Positions 1 through 7,861 of a stretch of DNA of 49,205 nt are shown one piece after another; position 1 is the first letter of the stretch, and the number at the start of each line of letters is the position of its first letter. This DNA comes from an uncultured Duncaniella sp. GTDB lineage: Bacteria > Bacteroidota > Bacteroidia > Bacteroidales > Muribaculaceae. The stretch spans positions 1 to 49,205 of the forward strand of contig CAJUIX010000024.1 in assembly GCA_910586665.1 (NCBI GenBank), written 5' to 3'. The translations under genes were made by a program, and so were the position numbers. The notes below the pieces were generated by a model. The model had not been told where the DNA came from. It saw only the letters and a program-made list of their open reading frames with translations, and searched no databases.

Positions 1-49
1 ACAAACAAATGACATGCCTCATTATGTTAATTAATTTTTAAATCGTACT

Positions 50-166
50 TAGAGTATAGAGTTTAAAGTATAGAGTATAGAGATTTGTAGTTATGTGATG
101 TGTTGTGATATGATGCACCACGCCACTACAAATCTCTATACTCTATACTTTAAACTCTATACTCTA
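50..166. repeat. 41-bp perfect inverted repeat downstream of tnaA
   Basis: Bases 50-90 are the exact reverse complement of 126-166, separated by a 35-base loop. Each arm is AT-rich and contains a shorter internal direct repeat (AGTATAGAGT at 53 and again at 68). It begins about 10 bases beyond the tnaA stop codon, so on the tnaA transcript it would form a very long hairpin that could end transcription or protect the 3' end. Arms this long and perfect are unusual for a simple terminator, and a dispersed palindromic repeat is an equal possibility. No transposase or invertase is adjacent. Confidence 0.75.
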
Positions 167-175
167 CTCTCACTG

Positions 176-1549
176 TCACGCGGGGGCGAGCTGTACGGTG
201 AAGTGGCGCATCAGCGGGGCCTCCCAGGTGATTTTCACGCCGCGGGTGATTTCGTGGCGGCGGTCAAATACGTTTTTGAGTGCCACGGCTACCACGTTCA
301 TGTGGTTGTCGGTATAGGTGCGGCGCGGGATTGCCAGGCGAAGCAGGTCGAGACCTCCGAAACGGTTCTCGCGGGTCACAGGGTCGCGGTCGGCAAGGAT
401 GTAGCCTATCTCGCAGCCGCGGATTCCAGCCTCGCGATACAGCTCGATGGTGAGCGTCTGAGCCGGAAACTCCTCCTTGGGCACATTGGTGAGGATTTTT
501 GATGCGTCGACAAAGATAGCATGGCCTCCGGCAGGGCGCTGGTAGGGGATACCGAACTCGTCGAGGCGCTTGGCGAGATATTCCACCTGGTGGATGCGCG
601 TGCGCAGGTTCTCAAATTCGGTATTCTCGTCCAGGCCGACTGCGAGCGCCTCCATGTCGCGGCCATTCATGCCGCCGTAGGTCAGATAGCCCTCGAAGGG
701 GATTGAATAGCGCTGCGCGCCCTCGGCCCAGTCCTTGTGGCGTGTGGCGAAGAAGCCACCCATGTTGACTATGGCGTCCTTTTTTGCCGACATGGTCATG
801 CCGTCGGCGAGGGCAAACATCTCGCGCACGATTTCCTTGATAGTCTTGTCGGCATAGCCCTCCTCCCTGGTCTTGATGAAGTAGGCGTTTTCGGCAAAGC
901 GGGCCGAATCGAAAATCACGCGCAGCCCGTGGCGGTCTGCCACTTCGCGGACGGCGCGGAGGTTGGCCATAGACACGGGCTGGCCGCCGGCGGTGTTGTT
1001 GGTTATGGTCACGATGATGAATGGCACTCGCCCCTCATTCTCGCTCACTACCTTTTCGAGCTTGTCGATGTCGACATTGCCCTTGAAGGGATGCTCGAGC
1101 TGGGTGTCGCGCGCCTCGTCGATGGTGCAGTCGACAGCGAAGGCCTTGCGGCTCTCGATGTGGCCCTTGGTGGTGTCGAAGTGGGAGTTGCCGGGCACGA
1201 TATGGCCCTCCTTCACGAGGGCGCTGAAGAGGACGTTCTCGGCAGCGCGACCCTGGTGTGTTGGTACCACGAGGGGGAAGCCTGTGATGCGCTCGATCAT
1301 ATTCTTCATGTTGAAGAAGGAGCGTGCACCGGCATAGCTTTCGTCGCCGGTCATCATGGCGGCCCACTGGCGGTCGCTCATGGCTCCTGTGCCTGAGTCG
1401 GTGAGGAGGTCGATGTAGACCTGCTCGGCCGGAAGTTGGAATACGTTGTAGTGTGCGGCCTTGATCCACTCCTCACGCTCTTCGCGGGTGCTGGTGCGGA
1501 TAGGCTCGACCATCTTTATGCGCCATGATTCGGCAAATGGTAATTTCAT
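176..1549 (-). CDS. tnaA: Tryptophanase (tryptophan indole-lyase)
   Basis: PLP-dependent cytoplasmic enzyme that splits L-tryptophan into indole, pyruvate and ammonia. The 457 residues cover the full length of the beta-eliminating lyase family. LLTDSGTGAMSD (48-59) and THQGR (97-101) are family motifs, and the SAKKD motif places the PLP-binding lysine at K257. The close relative tyrosine phenol-lyase is disfavoured at three discriminating sites: FDTT (D125) where that enzyme has Thr, CEIG (I381) where it has the phenol-binding Arg, and RHFT (H449) where it has Phe. The start ATG lies about 45 bases after a clear promoter. No TnaC-like leader peptide is visible in the short upstream gap, so tryptophan-dependent attenuation of the E. 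coli type is not indicated. The product indole is a known inter-bacterial and host signal. Confidence 0.88.
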   Translation of the reverse strand: MKLPFAESWRIKMVEPIRTSTREEREEWIKAAHYNVFQLPAEQVYIDLLTDSGTGAMSDRQWAAMMTGDESYAGARSFFNMKNMIERITGFPLVVPTHQGRAAENVLFSALVKEGHIVPGNSHFDTTKGHIESRKAFAVDCTIDEARDTQLEHPFKGNVDIDKLEKVVSENEGRVPFIIVTITNNTAGGQPVSMANLRAVREVADRHGLRVIFDSARFAENAYFIKTREEGYADKTIKEIVREMFALADGMTMSAKKDAIVNMGGFFATRHKDWAEGAQRYSIPFEGYLTYGGMNGRDMEALAVGLDENTEFENLRTRIHQVEYLAKRLDEFGIPYQRPAGGHAIFVDASKILTNVPKEEFPAQTLTIELYREAGIRGCEIGYILADRDPVTRENRFGGLDLLRLAIPRRTYTDNHMNVVAVALKNVFDRRHEITRGVKITWEAPLMRHFTVQLAPA

Positions 1550-1598
1550 GGTAGTAACTGATTATTAAAATGGGTGGTATTGATTAAATGTGTTTATG

Positions 1599-1629
1599 CA
1601 AATATATGAAAAATATTTTATTGCGCAAA
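1599..1629 (-). promoter_or_regulatory. Bacteroidota-type promoter of tnaA
   Basis: On the minus strand, TTTG (1626-1629) is followed after 19 bases by TATATTTG (1599-1606). This matches the TTTG-N19-21-TAnnTTTG consensus for the primary sigma factor of Bacteroides relatives. Transcription would begin near 1592 and leave an untranslated leader of roughly 43 bases. It implies that tnaA can be transcribed independently of the GH67 gene just upstream. Confidence 0.75.
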
Positions 1630-1639
1630 AAATCGGCTC

Positions 1640-3667
1640 TCATCTCACCGAGTCGAGCAGCTTGGGCGAAGGGCACTCATAGTTGCTGATAGGGAGCTTG
1701 ACTTTTTCGTAGTAATCAAGGCTGTGTGCCGGTTTGTCGACACCCTTGGGGAGCGGCATACCCGAGTATTGTCCGAAATAGAGCAGGCAGGCGTCGCGCC
1801 ACCACTTCGCGTCGCGGCTCTGTGTGGCGAGGCGCTCCCTGACGTCGGCATAGACCTCCGGGTCGATGTAGGGGCGCGCCTCCTTCCAGACTTTTTCATA
1901 GTCCTCGACTGCGTCACACCCTTTCTGATACGACAGGCACAGCTCTTCCCAGAGAGTGCGGCCCGAGGAGAGCCGGCGGTCCCAGGGGACGTGGTGGAAC
2001 CACAGCAGGAACTCTTCCGGGCAGGTCGACATGTCGGCAAGCTGGGAGCGCAGCGGCTCGGGATACTGCTCTACGGCGTTGCTCCCCGAGGGGGAGCGGT
2101 CGAAGCCGAGGCCGGCGCTGTCGGCCCGGTGATAATATTTCGGGAGCCAGTCGGCGCGCGCTCCGGGCACGTCGCACCACGGTTCCGGCCCGTAGTGGTG
2201 GCCGTAGGCGAAGATATGGTGCAGGCCGAGGGGCATCATGTAGTCTACTACTGCCTCATGGCTCGTAGTAAACATGTCGATAAGGCTCTCGACCACGCCG
2301 ACGGGCGTTTTAGAGATGTCGACGAGGTTCTTGGTAATCCAGTCGCCCGCTATCTCGCGTGCCGTAAGGGCGGGGTTCCATGCGAGGCGTCCGAAGGCAT
2401 ACCAGTTGGCCTGTGCGAGCGGATGGCCGGTCCAGTTGGCGTCGTCGCCGATATTGGTGACGCCGGCAATCGCTTTCAGGCTTGCGGGATTGACATAGCG
2501 GAAAAACTCAGTCCACATCGGGGCGAGGAAGGCCAGGTGGTTGGAGTGGCCGAGATACTCCTGGGTGATTTGAAACTCAGCCATCTCGTCGGTTACAGGC
2601 ATAGCCCCGAAGAGCGGGGAGTAAGGCTCGCGCGGTTGGAAGTCGATAGGGCCGTTTTTAATCTGTATGATGACATTGGGGTCAAACTTACCGTCGAGGG
2701 GCTGGAATTCCATATAGGCCTGCTTCGCGCGGTCGGCGTCGATTGGAGAGTAGACAAAGGCGCGCCACATGACAATGCCCTCGTGCGGCTTCAGGGCCTT
2801 GGCGAGCATGTTGGCGCCGTCGGCATGGCTGCGTCCGAAGTCCATCGGGCCTGGCTGTCCCTCGGAGTTTGCCTTCACGAGAAATCCTCCGAAGTCGGGG
2901 ATGAGGCTGTAGATTTCGTCGGCCTTCCTTTCCCACCATTTGATGACCGCGGGGTCGAGCGGGTCGGCTGTCGGCAGTGAGTCAAGCACCATCGGGGAGG
3001 CGAAGTTGACTGAGAGGTAGACTCTGATGCCGTAGAGGCGGAATATGTCGGCGAGCGCGGCCACCTTGACGAGATACTCCCTTGAGAGCGTCTTGGGTGA
3101 GGCGTTGACATTGTTTATGACGGTGCCGTTGATGCCTATGGCCGCGTTGGCCCGTGCATACTCCTGATAGCGTGGTGAGAGCCTGTCGGGCAGCTCCTTC
3201 CACCTCCACAATGACTTCCCGGCATAGCCGCGCTCTATGGTGCCGTCGAGGTTGTCCCAGTGGTTGAGGATGCGGTGCTTGTAAAACGGTTTCTCCCTGA
3301 CAGTGCCCTCGAAATCGGGATTTCGGAGCAGGTCGTATGTCCCGTAGAGCAGTCCGAGAGCCGAGCGCGAGCTGATGCTGACGCCGTTGTCGGCATCGCG
3401 GGCTATGGTGTAGCCGTCGTCGGCCGGCAGCGACTCCGAGGCGCTGATGCCGAGCCTCACCTCGGGGCCGTCCCAGTACTTTTGCAGTTCCTTGACGGCG
3501 ATGTTGACCGTCGGGGTGGAGGGAGTCTTGTCGAGGAGCACTACCTTGGCTCTCTTCCTCACTTTGTCGACGGGCAGCCATGACACGGACTCGAAACGTC
3601 CTCCGGCCGAGGCCTGGAGGCAGATTAGGGCGGTTATCACCGATAAAAATATTCGATGCGGGGACAT
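1640..3667 (-). CDS. GH67 alpha-glucuronidase
   Basis: Removes (4-O-methyl-)glucuronic acid from the non-reducing end of glucurono-xylooligosaccharides. The 675-residue protein begins with a signal peptide (about residues 1-21), so it is probably periplasmic. An N-terminal alpha/beta domain is followed by a TIM barrel. Family motifs carrying the expected acidic catalytic residues are visible: KANSEGQPGP (general acid Glu region), NGPIDFQPREP (Asp) and TQEYLGH (Glu). The length is typical for GH67. It lies on the same strand as the xylan cluster at 4217-9508 but is separated from it by a convergent small gene, so it probably has its own promoter, although no consensus promoter was found upstream. 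Function is assigned by family, and substrate preference is inferred from the neighbouring GH10 and GH43 enzymes. Confidence 0.9.
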   Translation of the reverse strand: MSPHRIFLSVITALICLQASAGGRFESVSWLPVDKVRKRAKVVLLDKTPSTPTVNIAVKELQKYWDGPEVRLGISASESLPADDGYTIARDADNGVSISSRSALGLLYGTYDLLRNPDFEGTVREKPFYKHRILNHWDNLDGTIERGYAGKSLWRWKELPDRLSPRYQEYARANAAIGINGTVINNVNASPKTLSREYLVKVAALADIFRLYGIRVYLSVNFASPMVLDSLPTADPLDPAVIKWWERKADEIYSLIPDFGGFLVKANSEGQPGPMDFGRSHADGANMLAKALKPHEGIVMWRAFVYSPIDADRAKQAYMEFQPLDGKFDPNVIIQIKNGPIDFQPREPYSPLFGAMPVTDEMAEFQITQEYLGHSNHLAFLAPMWTEFFRYVNPASLKAIAGVTNIGDDANWTGHPLAQANWYAFGRLAWNPALTAREIAGDWITKNLVDISKTPVGVVESLIDMFTTSHEAVVDYMMPLGLHHIFAYGHHYGPEPWCDVPGARADWLPKYYHRADSAGLGFDRSPSGSNAVEQYPEPLRSQLADMSTCPEEFLLWFHHVPWDRRLSSGRTLWEELCLSYQKGCDAVEDYEKVWKEARPYIDPEVYADVRERLATQSRDAKWWRDACLLYFGQYSGMPLPKGVDKPAHSLDYYEKVKLPISNYECPSPKLLDSVR

Positions 3668-3709
3668 AGGTGGAATTTGTTGGTTTTAAGTGCGTTAATG
3701 GATTTTAAC

Positions 3710-3751
3710 GAGTGGCGTTTTAGTCTAATTTATTGGCCGAAACGGCCACTC
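3710..3751. promoter_or_regulatory. Alternative hairpins between GH67 and the His-rich gene
   Basis: Bases 3710-3720 pair with 3740-3751 (11 pairs, one bulge). A competing short hairpin, TGGCCG-AAA-CGGCCA, occupies 3734-3748. The two structures share bases and cannot form together. The site lies in the divergent gap between the GH67 gene (minus) and the small secreted protein (plus), so it could sit in either leader. No promoter matching the consensus was recognised in this gap. Confidence 0.35.
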
Positions 3752-3814
3752 AATCAACTTTTTCGTAGTGAGACGAGTTTTATAATAAAAATTTGAACCC
3801 AAATTCAAGAAGTC

Positions 3815-4147
3815 ATGAAACGAATAGCAGCAATAGCACTGTCAGCCGTCATAGCAGGCTCGACTCTTGCAGTAGGGCAGACGAATGTGTCGTTCTGGCT
3901 GGATCTTGGAGGAGCTGGAATTAGTGTAAATCATCATACAGGCCGTTATCTGCCTCCGCCTCCACGCCGGGTGGTCCACTATGTGGACTACGGTTGGGAT
4001 GGCCCGGTCTATCATGACTACGGGCATCATCACCACGGCAAGAAACTGCAAAAGAAGTACAAGAAGTATCGTAAAGCCCAGAAGAAGTTCTACAAGGAGC
4101 TTTACAAGCATCACGGACGCCATCATCATGACTGGGATGATGATTGA
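3815..4147 (+). CDS. Small secreted His/Lys-rich protein
   Basis: 110 residues, not assigned to a known family. A signal peptide is clear (MKRIAAIALSAVIAGSTLAV, cleavage near residue 20). The middle is rich in Pro, Tyr and Asp. The C-terminal half has clusters of histidine (HHHH at the centre, HHGRHHHDWDDD at the end) around a strongly basic stretch of Lys-Lys-Tyr repeats. Such composition suggests metal binding or attachment to acidic polymers, but this is inference. It is transcribed opposite to the xylan genes on both sides and ends at a shared bidirectional terminator, so it is not part of their operon. The start follows an A-rich leader. Confidence 0.75.
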   Translation: MKRIAAIALSAVIAGSTLAVGQTNVSFWLDLGGAGISVNHHTGRYLPPPPRRVVHYVDYGWDGPVYHDYGHHHHGKKLQKKYKKYRKAQKKFYKELYKHHGRHHHDWDDD

Positions 4148-4159
4148 AAAAAAGAATAA

Positions 4160-4200
4160 TTCATGGCCGCGACTCGACAAACGATAGCCGCGGCCATGAA
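4160..4200. terminator. Bidirectional terminator hairpin
   Basis: A perfect 12-bp stem (4160-4171 with 4189-4200) encloses a 17-base loop and lies between two convergent genes, 13 bases past one stop and 17 past the other. A run of A residues on the left side (4146-4153) would read as U in the minus-strand transcript, which fits a terminator for the GH43 operon. The same stem could serve the rightward gene. Confidence 0.65.
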
Positions 4201-4216
4201 CCGTTTAAACTACACC

Positions 4217-5212
4217 TTATTCGTCGTAGGGGTCACCGCCGCCGTCGATGGGGAGGATGCGGCCCTCGGCATCGTAGGTCAGCTCGCACACCTTGAGGCT
4301 GCGTAGCCATGACTTGCCGCCGGAGGGGACGCTGTCGTGGTGGAAGAGATACCACTTGCCCCCGTATTCGATGATGCAGTGGTGGGTGGTCCAGCCGACG
4401 ACCGGGGTGAGGATGACACCCTGGTAGACGAAGGGCCCGTAGGGGTTGTCGCCGACTGCGTAGCAGAGCAGGTGGCTGTCGCCGGTGGAGTATGAGAGAT
4501 AATATTTTCCGTTGTATTTATGCACCCACGAGGCTTCGAAGAAGCGGTGGGGGTCATTGGCCTTGAGGGGATTTCCCTCGGAGTCGAGCACGAGGATGGG
4601 GCGCGGCTCCTCGGCAAACTGGAGCATGTCCTTCGACAGGCGCACGCAGCGCGAGGGGAGTGCCGGCTCGTCACCCTCGGGAAGCTCGGTCGATTCGAGG
4701 GCCTTGTTGTCGCGGTAGCGCTGGAGCTGTCCGCCCCAGAGGCCGCCGAAGTAGAGATAGTACTCGCCACCGTCGGGGAGGACGCAGATGTCCATCGAGT
4801 ATGAGCCGCGGATAGGGTCGGGCTGGGGGATGAAGGGGCCCTCGGGACGGTCGGCTATGGCGACGCCGATACGGAAGATGTCGTTTTGGTCCTTCAGCGG
4901 GAAGTAGAGATAGTATTTGCCGTCCTTCTCGGTGCAGTCGCAGTCCCAGAGCTGGCGTCCGGCCCAGGGGATGTCAGCTATGTCGAGAGCCTTTCCGTGG
5001 TCTGTCACCTTGCCTGTCATGGGGTCGCCGTCGATTGAGAGGACGTGCATGTCCTTCATGACATACTGGTCGCCGTTGTCGTTCTCCACGTTCTCGCACT
5101 CCCAGTCATGCGAGGGATAGATATATATCTTGCCGTTATAGACATGGACGCTCGGGTCGGCCATGTAGTCGTCGGGGAAAAGATAGCGCTTTTCGGGTGA
5201 AAGGAGTTTCAT
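4217..5212 (-). CDS. GH43 beta-xylosidase / alpha-L-arabinofuranosidase
   Basis: Five-bladed propeller glycoside hydrolase of 331 residues that removes xylose or arabinose from xylooligosaccharides. The three acidic residues of the family are visible: base D19 (ADPSVHVYNGK), pKa-modulating D141 (YSMDICV) and acid E226 (RFFEASWV). There is no signal peptide, so it should act in the cytoplasm on oligosaccharides imported by the symporter encoded two genes upstream. It is the last gene of the four-gene leftward cluster, 49 bases after the GH10 stop. The exact specificity (xylosidase, arabinofuranosidase or both) cannot be decided from sequence reading alone. Confidence 0.88.
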   Translation of the reverse strand: MKLLSPEKRYLFPDDYMADPSVHVYNGKIYIYPSHDWECENVENDNGDQYVMKDMHVLSIDGDPMTGKVTDHGKALDIADIPWAGRQLWDCDCTEKDGKYYLYFPLKDQNDIFRIGVAIADRPEGPFIPQPDPIRGSYSMDICVLPDGGEYYLYFGGLWGGQLQRYRDNKALESTELPEGDEPALPSRCVRLSKDMLQFAEEPRPILVLDSEGNPLKANDPHRFFEASWVHKYNGKYYLSYSTGDSHLLCYAVGDNPYGPFVYQGVILTPVVGWTTHHCIIEYGGKWYLFHHDSVPSGGKSWLRSLKVCELTYDAEGRILPIDGGGDPYDE

Positions 5213-5261
5213 AGTTTCGCAGTGTTATGATTGTTGATAAGATATATCAGTGCCTGAACCC

Positions 5262-6368
5262 TTATTTGGCCGTGTTGGCGAGGCGGTTGGCCATGAAGGG
5301 CTTGAGATTGTAGTCGCGGTCGAAGAGGAGGGGATACTCGACGCGGCCGCGGACGGGGAAGTTGTTTTTCCACGACATGCCGTCGTCCACGCCCCAGGCG
5401 GTCACGCGTGTAATCACGTCGGAGTGGCGGATAAACATGTCGGTGATGCTGTCCATGCGTGCGTTCCACTGGTCGGACACCCCTGTCGGGAGCCCGTCGG
5501 GATAGGGATTTAGGAGCTTGCTGAAGGCCACGCTGTCGCCCACGTTGGCGCTGCGGCTGACGGTCGGGAGCGCGCTCATATCCCACTCGGTAATCATGAC
5601 GTTGCAGCCTGTGGCGGCATAGGCATTGATCGAAGCCTCGAATTCATCAAGGTCGGGGTAGTCCATGCCCATGTGTCCCTGCATGCCGATGCCGTCGATG
5701 CGCAGCCCTCTTGATTTGAGGTCGTTGACGATTCTGACGTAGGCCTCGCGCTTGGCGGGGACGTTCATGGCGTAGTCGTTGATGTAAAGCTCGGCGTCGG
5801 GGTCGGCCTCATGGGCATATTGGAAGGCGAGGGGGATGAACTCTTCGCCAAGTATGTCGTAGAAGGGCGATTTGCGGTAGGAACCGTTCTCAAGGATAGG
5901 CTCGTTGACCACGTCCCAGCCCTTGATTTTGCCCTTATAGCGGGTCATGATGGTGGTAATGTGGTCGCGCATACGCTGTTTGAGCACGTCGGCACTTACA
6001 TAGTTGCCGGCGGAGTCACGCGGAAACCAGCGGGCGAGCTGCGAGTGCCAGATGAGGGTGTGGCCGATGATGGTCATGTTGTTGCGCACGCCGTAGTCCA
6101 CGAAGGCGTCGGCGTCATCCCAGAAATATCTGTCCTCTGCGGGATGTATTTTCTCGCATTTCATGCAGTTCTCGGCCACGATTGTGTTGAAGTGACGGCG
6201 CACCACCGAGTCGGCCTTCTGGTCGAATCCCTTTATGTGGCCGACGTTGAGGGCCGTGCCTATCAGGAAGTTGTCGGAGAAGTACTCTTTGAGTGTCGGT
6301 TCGTTCTTTTCGGCTGTGCACGAGGCGGTCATGAGTGCCACGGATGCCGCCAGGATTGCTATTCTCAT
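5262..6368 (-). CDS. GH10 endo-beta-1,4-xylanase, lipoprotein
   Basis: Retaining endoxylanase that cuts the xylan backbone into oligosaccharides. The 368-residue protein has a lipoprotein signal with lipid-modified C17 (TASC), so it is anchored in a membrane, probably the outer one. The single GH10 TIM barrel shows the acid/base E156 in WDVVNEP and the nucleophile E261 in MITEWD. The usual family motif there is ITELD, so Trp replaces Leu. HTLIWHSQ (103-110) forms part of the substrate-binding site. There is no carbohydrate-binding module. The gene lies 31 bases after the transporter gene and 49 before GH43, which indicates co-transcription. Confidence 0.93.
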   Translation of the reverse strand: MRIAILAASVALMTASCTAEKNEPTLKEYFSDNFLIGTALNVGHIKGFDQKADSVVRRHFNTIVAENCMKCEKIHPAEDRYFWDDADAFVDYGVRNNMTIIGHTLIWHSQLARWFPRDSAGNYVSADVLKQRMRDHITTIMTRYKGKIKGWDVVNEPILENGSYRKSPFYDILGEEFIPLAFQYAHEADPDAELYINDYAMNVPAKREAYVRIVNDLKSRGLRIDGIGMQGHMGMDYPDLDEFEASINAYAATGCNVMITEWDMSALPTVSRSANVGDSVAFSKLLNPYPDGLPTGVSDQWNARMDSITDMFIRHSDVITRVTAWGVDDGMSWKNNFPVRGRVEYPLLFDRDYNLKPFMANRLANTAK

Positions 6369-6399
6369 AATAAACTTTGGATAGAAATATGATTGATGA

Positions 6400-7812
6400 T
6401 TAGTGTCTTGATTCGATTTCGCGGTTGATGCGGTCGATTACGTCGTCGTCAAGCTCGTAGCGCGAGATAATGAACATGGCCAGCGCCAGGAGGATTGCGG
6501 GGATGACTGCGACCAGCCAAAGGATGCCCTGTTGGGCGAATACTGTCTGCGTGAGGCTGTCTTTCTCGAATCCCACGAAGGCGAGGACGAGGCCGGGGAC
6601 CACGCCGCCGAGCGCCATACCGGCCTTGTAGAAGATGCCGGTGAGGGCGTTGACGATGCCGGAGATGCGGCGTCCGTGAGTGTACTCGCCGAAGGAGATG
6701 ACTTCGGGTACGAGGGCCCACATATAGCCTGTGGCCACAATCACGCCTGTCGATTTGATGAACTGGGCGATGTAGACGAGAATCATGTACTGCTTGAGGG
6801 CCTCGATCATGGAGATTGCATAGAGCATGACCATGCCGACGATGGCGACGAGGAGGAAGATGTAGAACATCCCCTTCTTGCCGACCATTTTCTTAATCGG
6901 GGGAATCAGGGGCATGAAGATGAAGGCTGGTATGGAGCCGAGACCCATGAAGATGGACAGCTCTCCGGCGCTGCCGCCGAGGTTGTACTGGATATAATAT
7001 GCTCCTGCGGCGTTGCCGATGGCCATCATGGCGAAGGCGGTCACGAAGAAGAAGGCAAGGATGCGCAGCGGGCGGTTGTGGACGAATTCCATCCAGAGGT
7101 CGGAGACGCTTACATTCTCAGTCTCCTTGGAGTCCATGACCACCCGCTCGCGGCTCTGCGAGAAGCAGAAGAGGAGGAGTCCGAGTCCCACACAGCCGTA
7201 GAGGGTCATGGTGGCGAACCATGCGCTGTCGTTCATCGACATGTCGGTGTTCTCGGTGGGGTCGAAGAGACGGAGGACGATGGGTATGCCCATGCCGACG
7301 GCGAGGCCGCCGACGTTGGCCATAAACATGCGCACGGCTGTCAGCTTGGTAATCTCGGCTGTGTCGCGGGTGAGCGAGGCGTTGAGCGCGCCGTAGGGGA
7401 CGTTGACGAGGGTGTAGCACATCGAGAGTCCCACATAAGTTATATATGCGTAGAGAAGCGAGCCTGAGAAGCCGTTCCAGAAGCAGAGGATTGCGAAGCC
7501 GGTCAGGGGGATGCCGCCGAGGATGAGGTAGGCGCGGTATTTTCCGAGACGCGGGTTATGCTTGTCGACAAAGGTGCCCACGAGGGGGTCCCAGATGACG
7601 TCGACTATGCGGACTATGAGGAACATCACCGCCGCCACCGCCGGCGCGAGGCCGTAGACGTTGGTGTAGAAGAACAGCAGATACATGCTGATGGTCTGGT
7701 AGATCAGATTCTGGGCGAGGTCGCCTGATCCGAAGCCGATGCACTGTAGCATCGAGAGCTTGTAGAAGCCCCTGGCCTCCTGCGTTGCCTTTCCTTGCAA
7801 TGTAGCTTCCAT
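6400..7812 (-). CDS. GPH-family sugar:cation symporter (MFS)
   Basis: Inner-membrane transporter of 470 residues with about 12 hydrophobic segments. It belongs to the glycoside-pentoside-hexuronide group (MelB/XynB-transporter type), recognisable from the N-terminal GSGDLAQNLIYQ and WDPLVGTFVDKHNPRLGKYR region. It most likely imports xylosides or aldouronic acids with H+ or Na+. It lies between a secreted esterase and a surface xylanase on one side and a cytoplasmic GH43 on the other, so it probably supplies substrate to the GH43. No SusC/SusD pair accompanies it, so outer-membrane passage must use another porin. Substrate is inferred from context. Confidence 0.87.
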   Translation of the reverse strand: MEATLQGKATQEARGFYKLSMLQCIGFGSGDLAQNLIYQTISMYLLFFYTNVYGLAPAVAAVMFLIVRIVDVIWDPLVGTFVDKHNPRLGKYRAYLILGGIPLTGFAILCFWNGFSGSLLYAYITYVGLSMCYTLVNVPYGALNASLTRDTAEITKLTAVRMFMANVGGLAVGMGIPIVLRLFDPTENTDMSMNDSAWFATMTLYGCVGLGLLLFCFSQSRERVVMDSKETENVSVSDLWMEFVHNRPLRILAFFFVTAFAMMAIGNAAGAYYIQYNLGGSAGELSIFMGLGSIPAFIFMPLIPPIKKMVGKKGMFYIFLLVAIVGMVMLYAISMIEALKQYMILVYIAQFIKSTGVIVATGYMWALVPEVISFGEYTHGRRISGIVNALTGIFYKAGMALGGVVPGLVLAFVGFEKDSLTQTVFAQQGILWLVAVIPAILLALAMFIISRYELDDDVIDRINREIESRH

Positions 7813-7861
7813 GACAAGAGATTTTTATGATAATGCGATGTGATAAAATTTATGGTATTGA

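Noticed and set aside
50..166. Invertible (phase-variable) promoter between the 41-bp repeats
   Set aside because: The spacer is only 35 bases, has no TAnnTTTG promoter box facing a gene start, and no invertase gene is present in the window. Its position at a gene 3' end fits a terminator or repeat element better.
95..502. Plus-strand reading frame at the left edge
   Set aside because: It runs through the inverted repeat and then antisense to tnaA; its protein has no recognisable features.
176..1549. Tyrosine phenol-lyase as the identity of the first gene
   Set aside because: The substrate-site residues D125, I381 and H449 follow the tryptophanase pattern rather than the Thr/Arg/Phe of tyrosine phenol-lyase.
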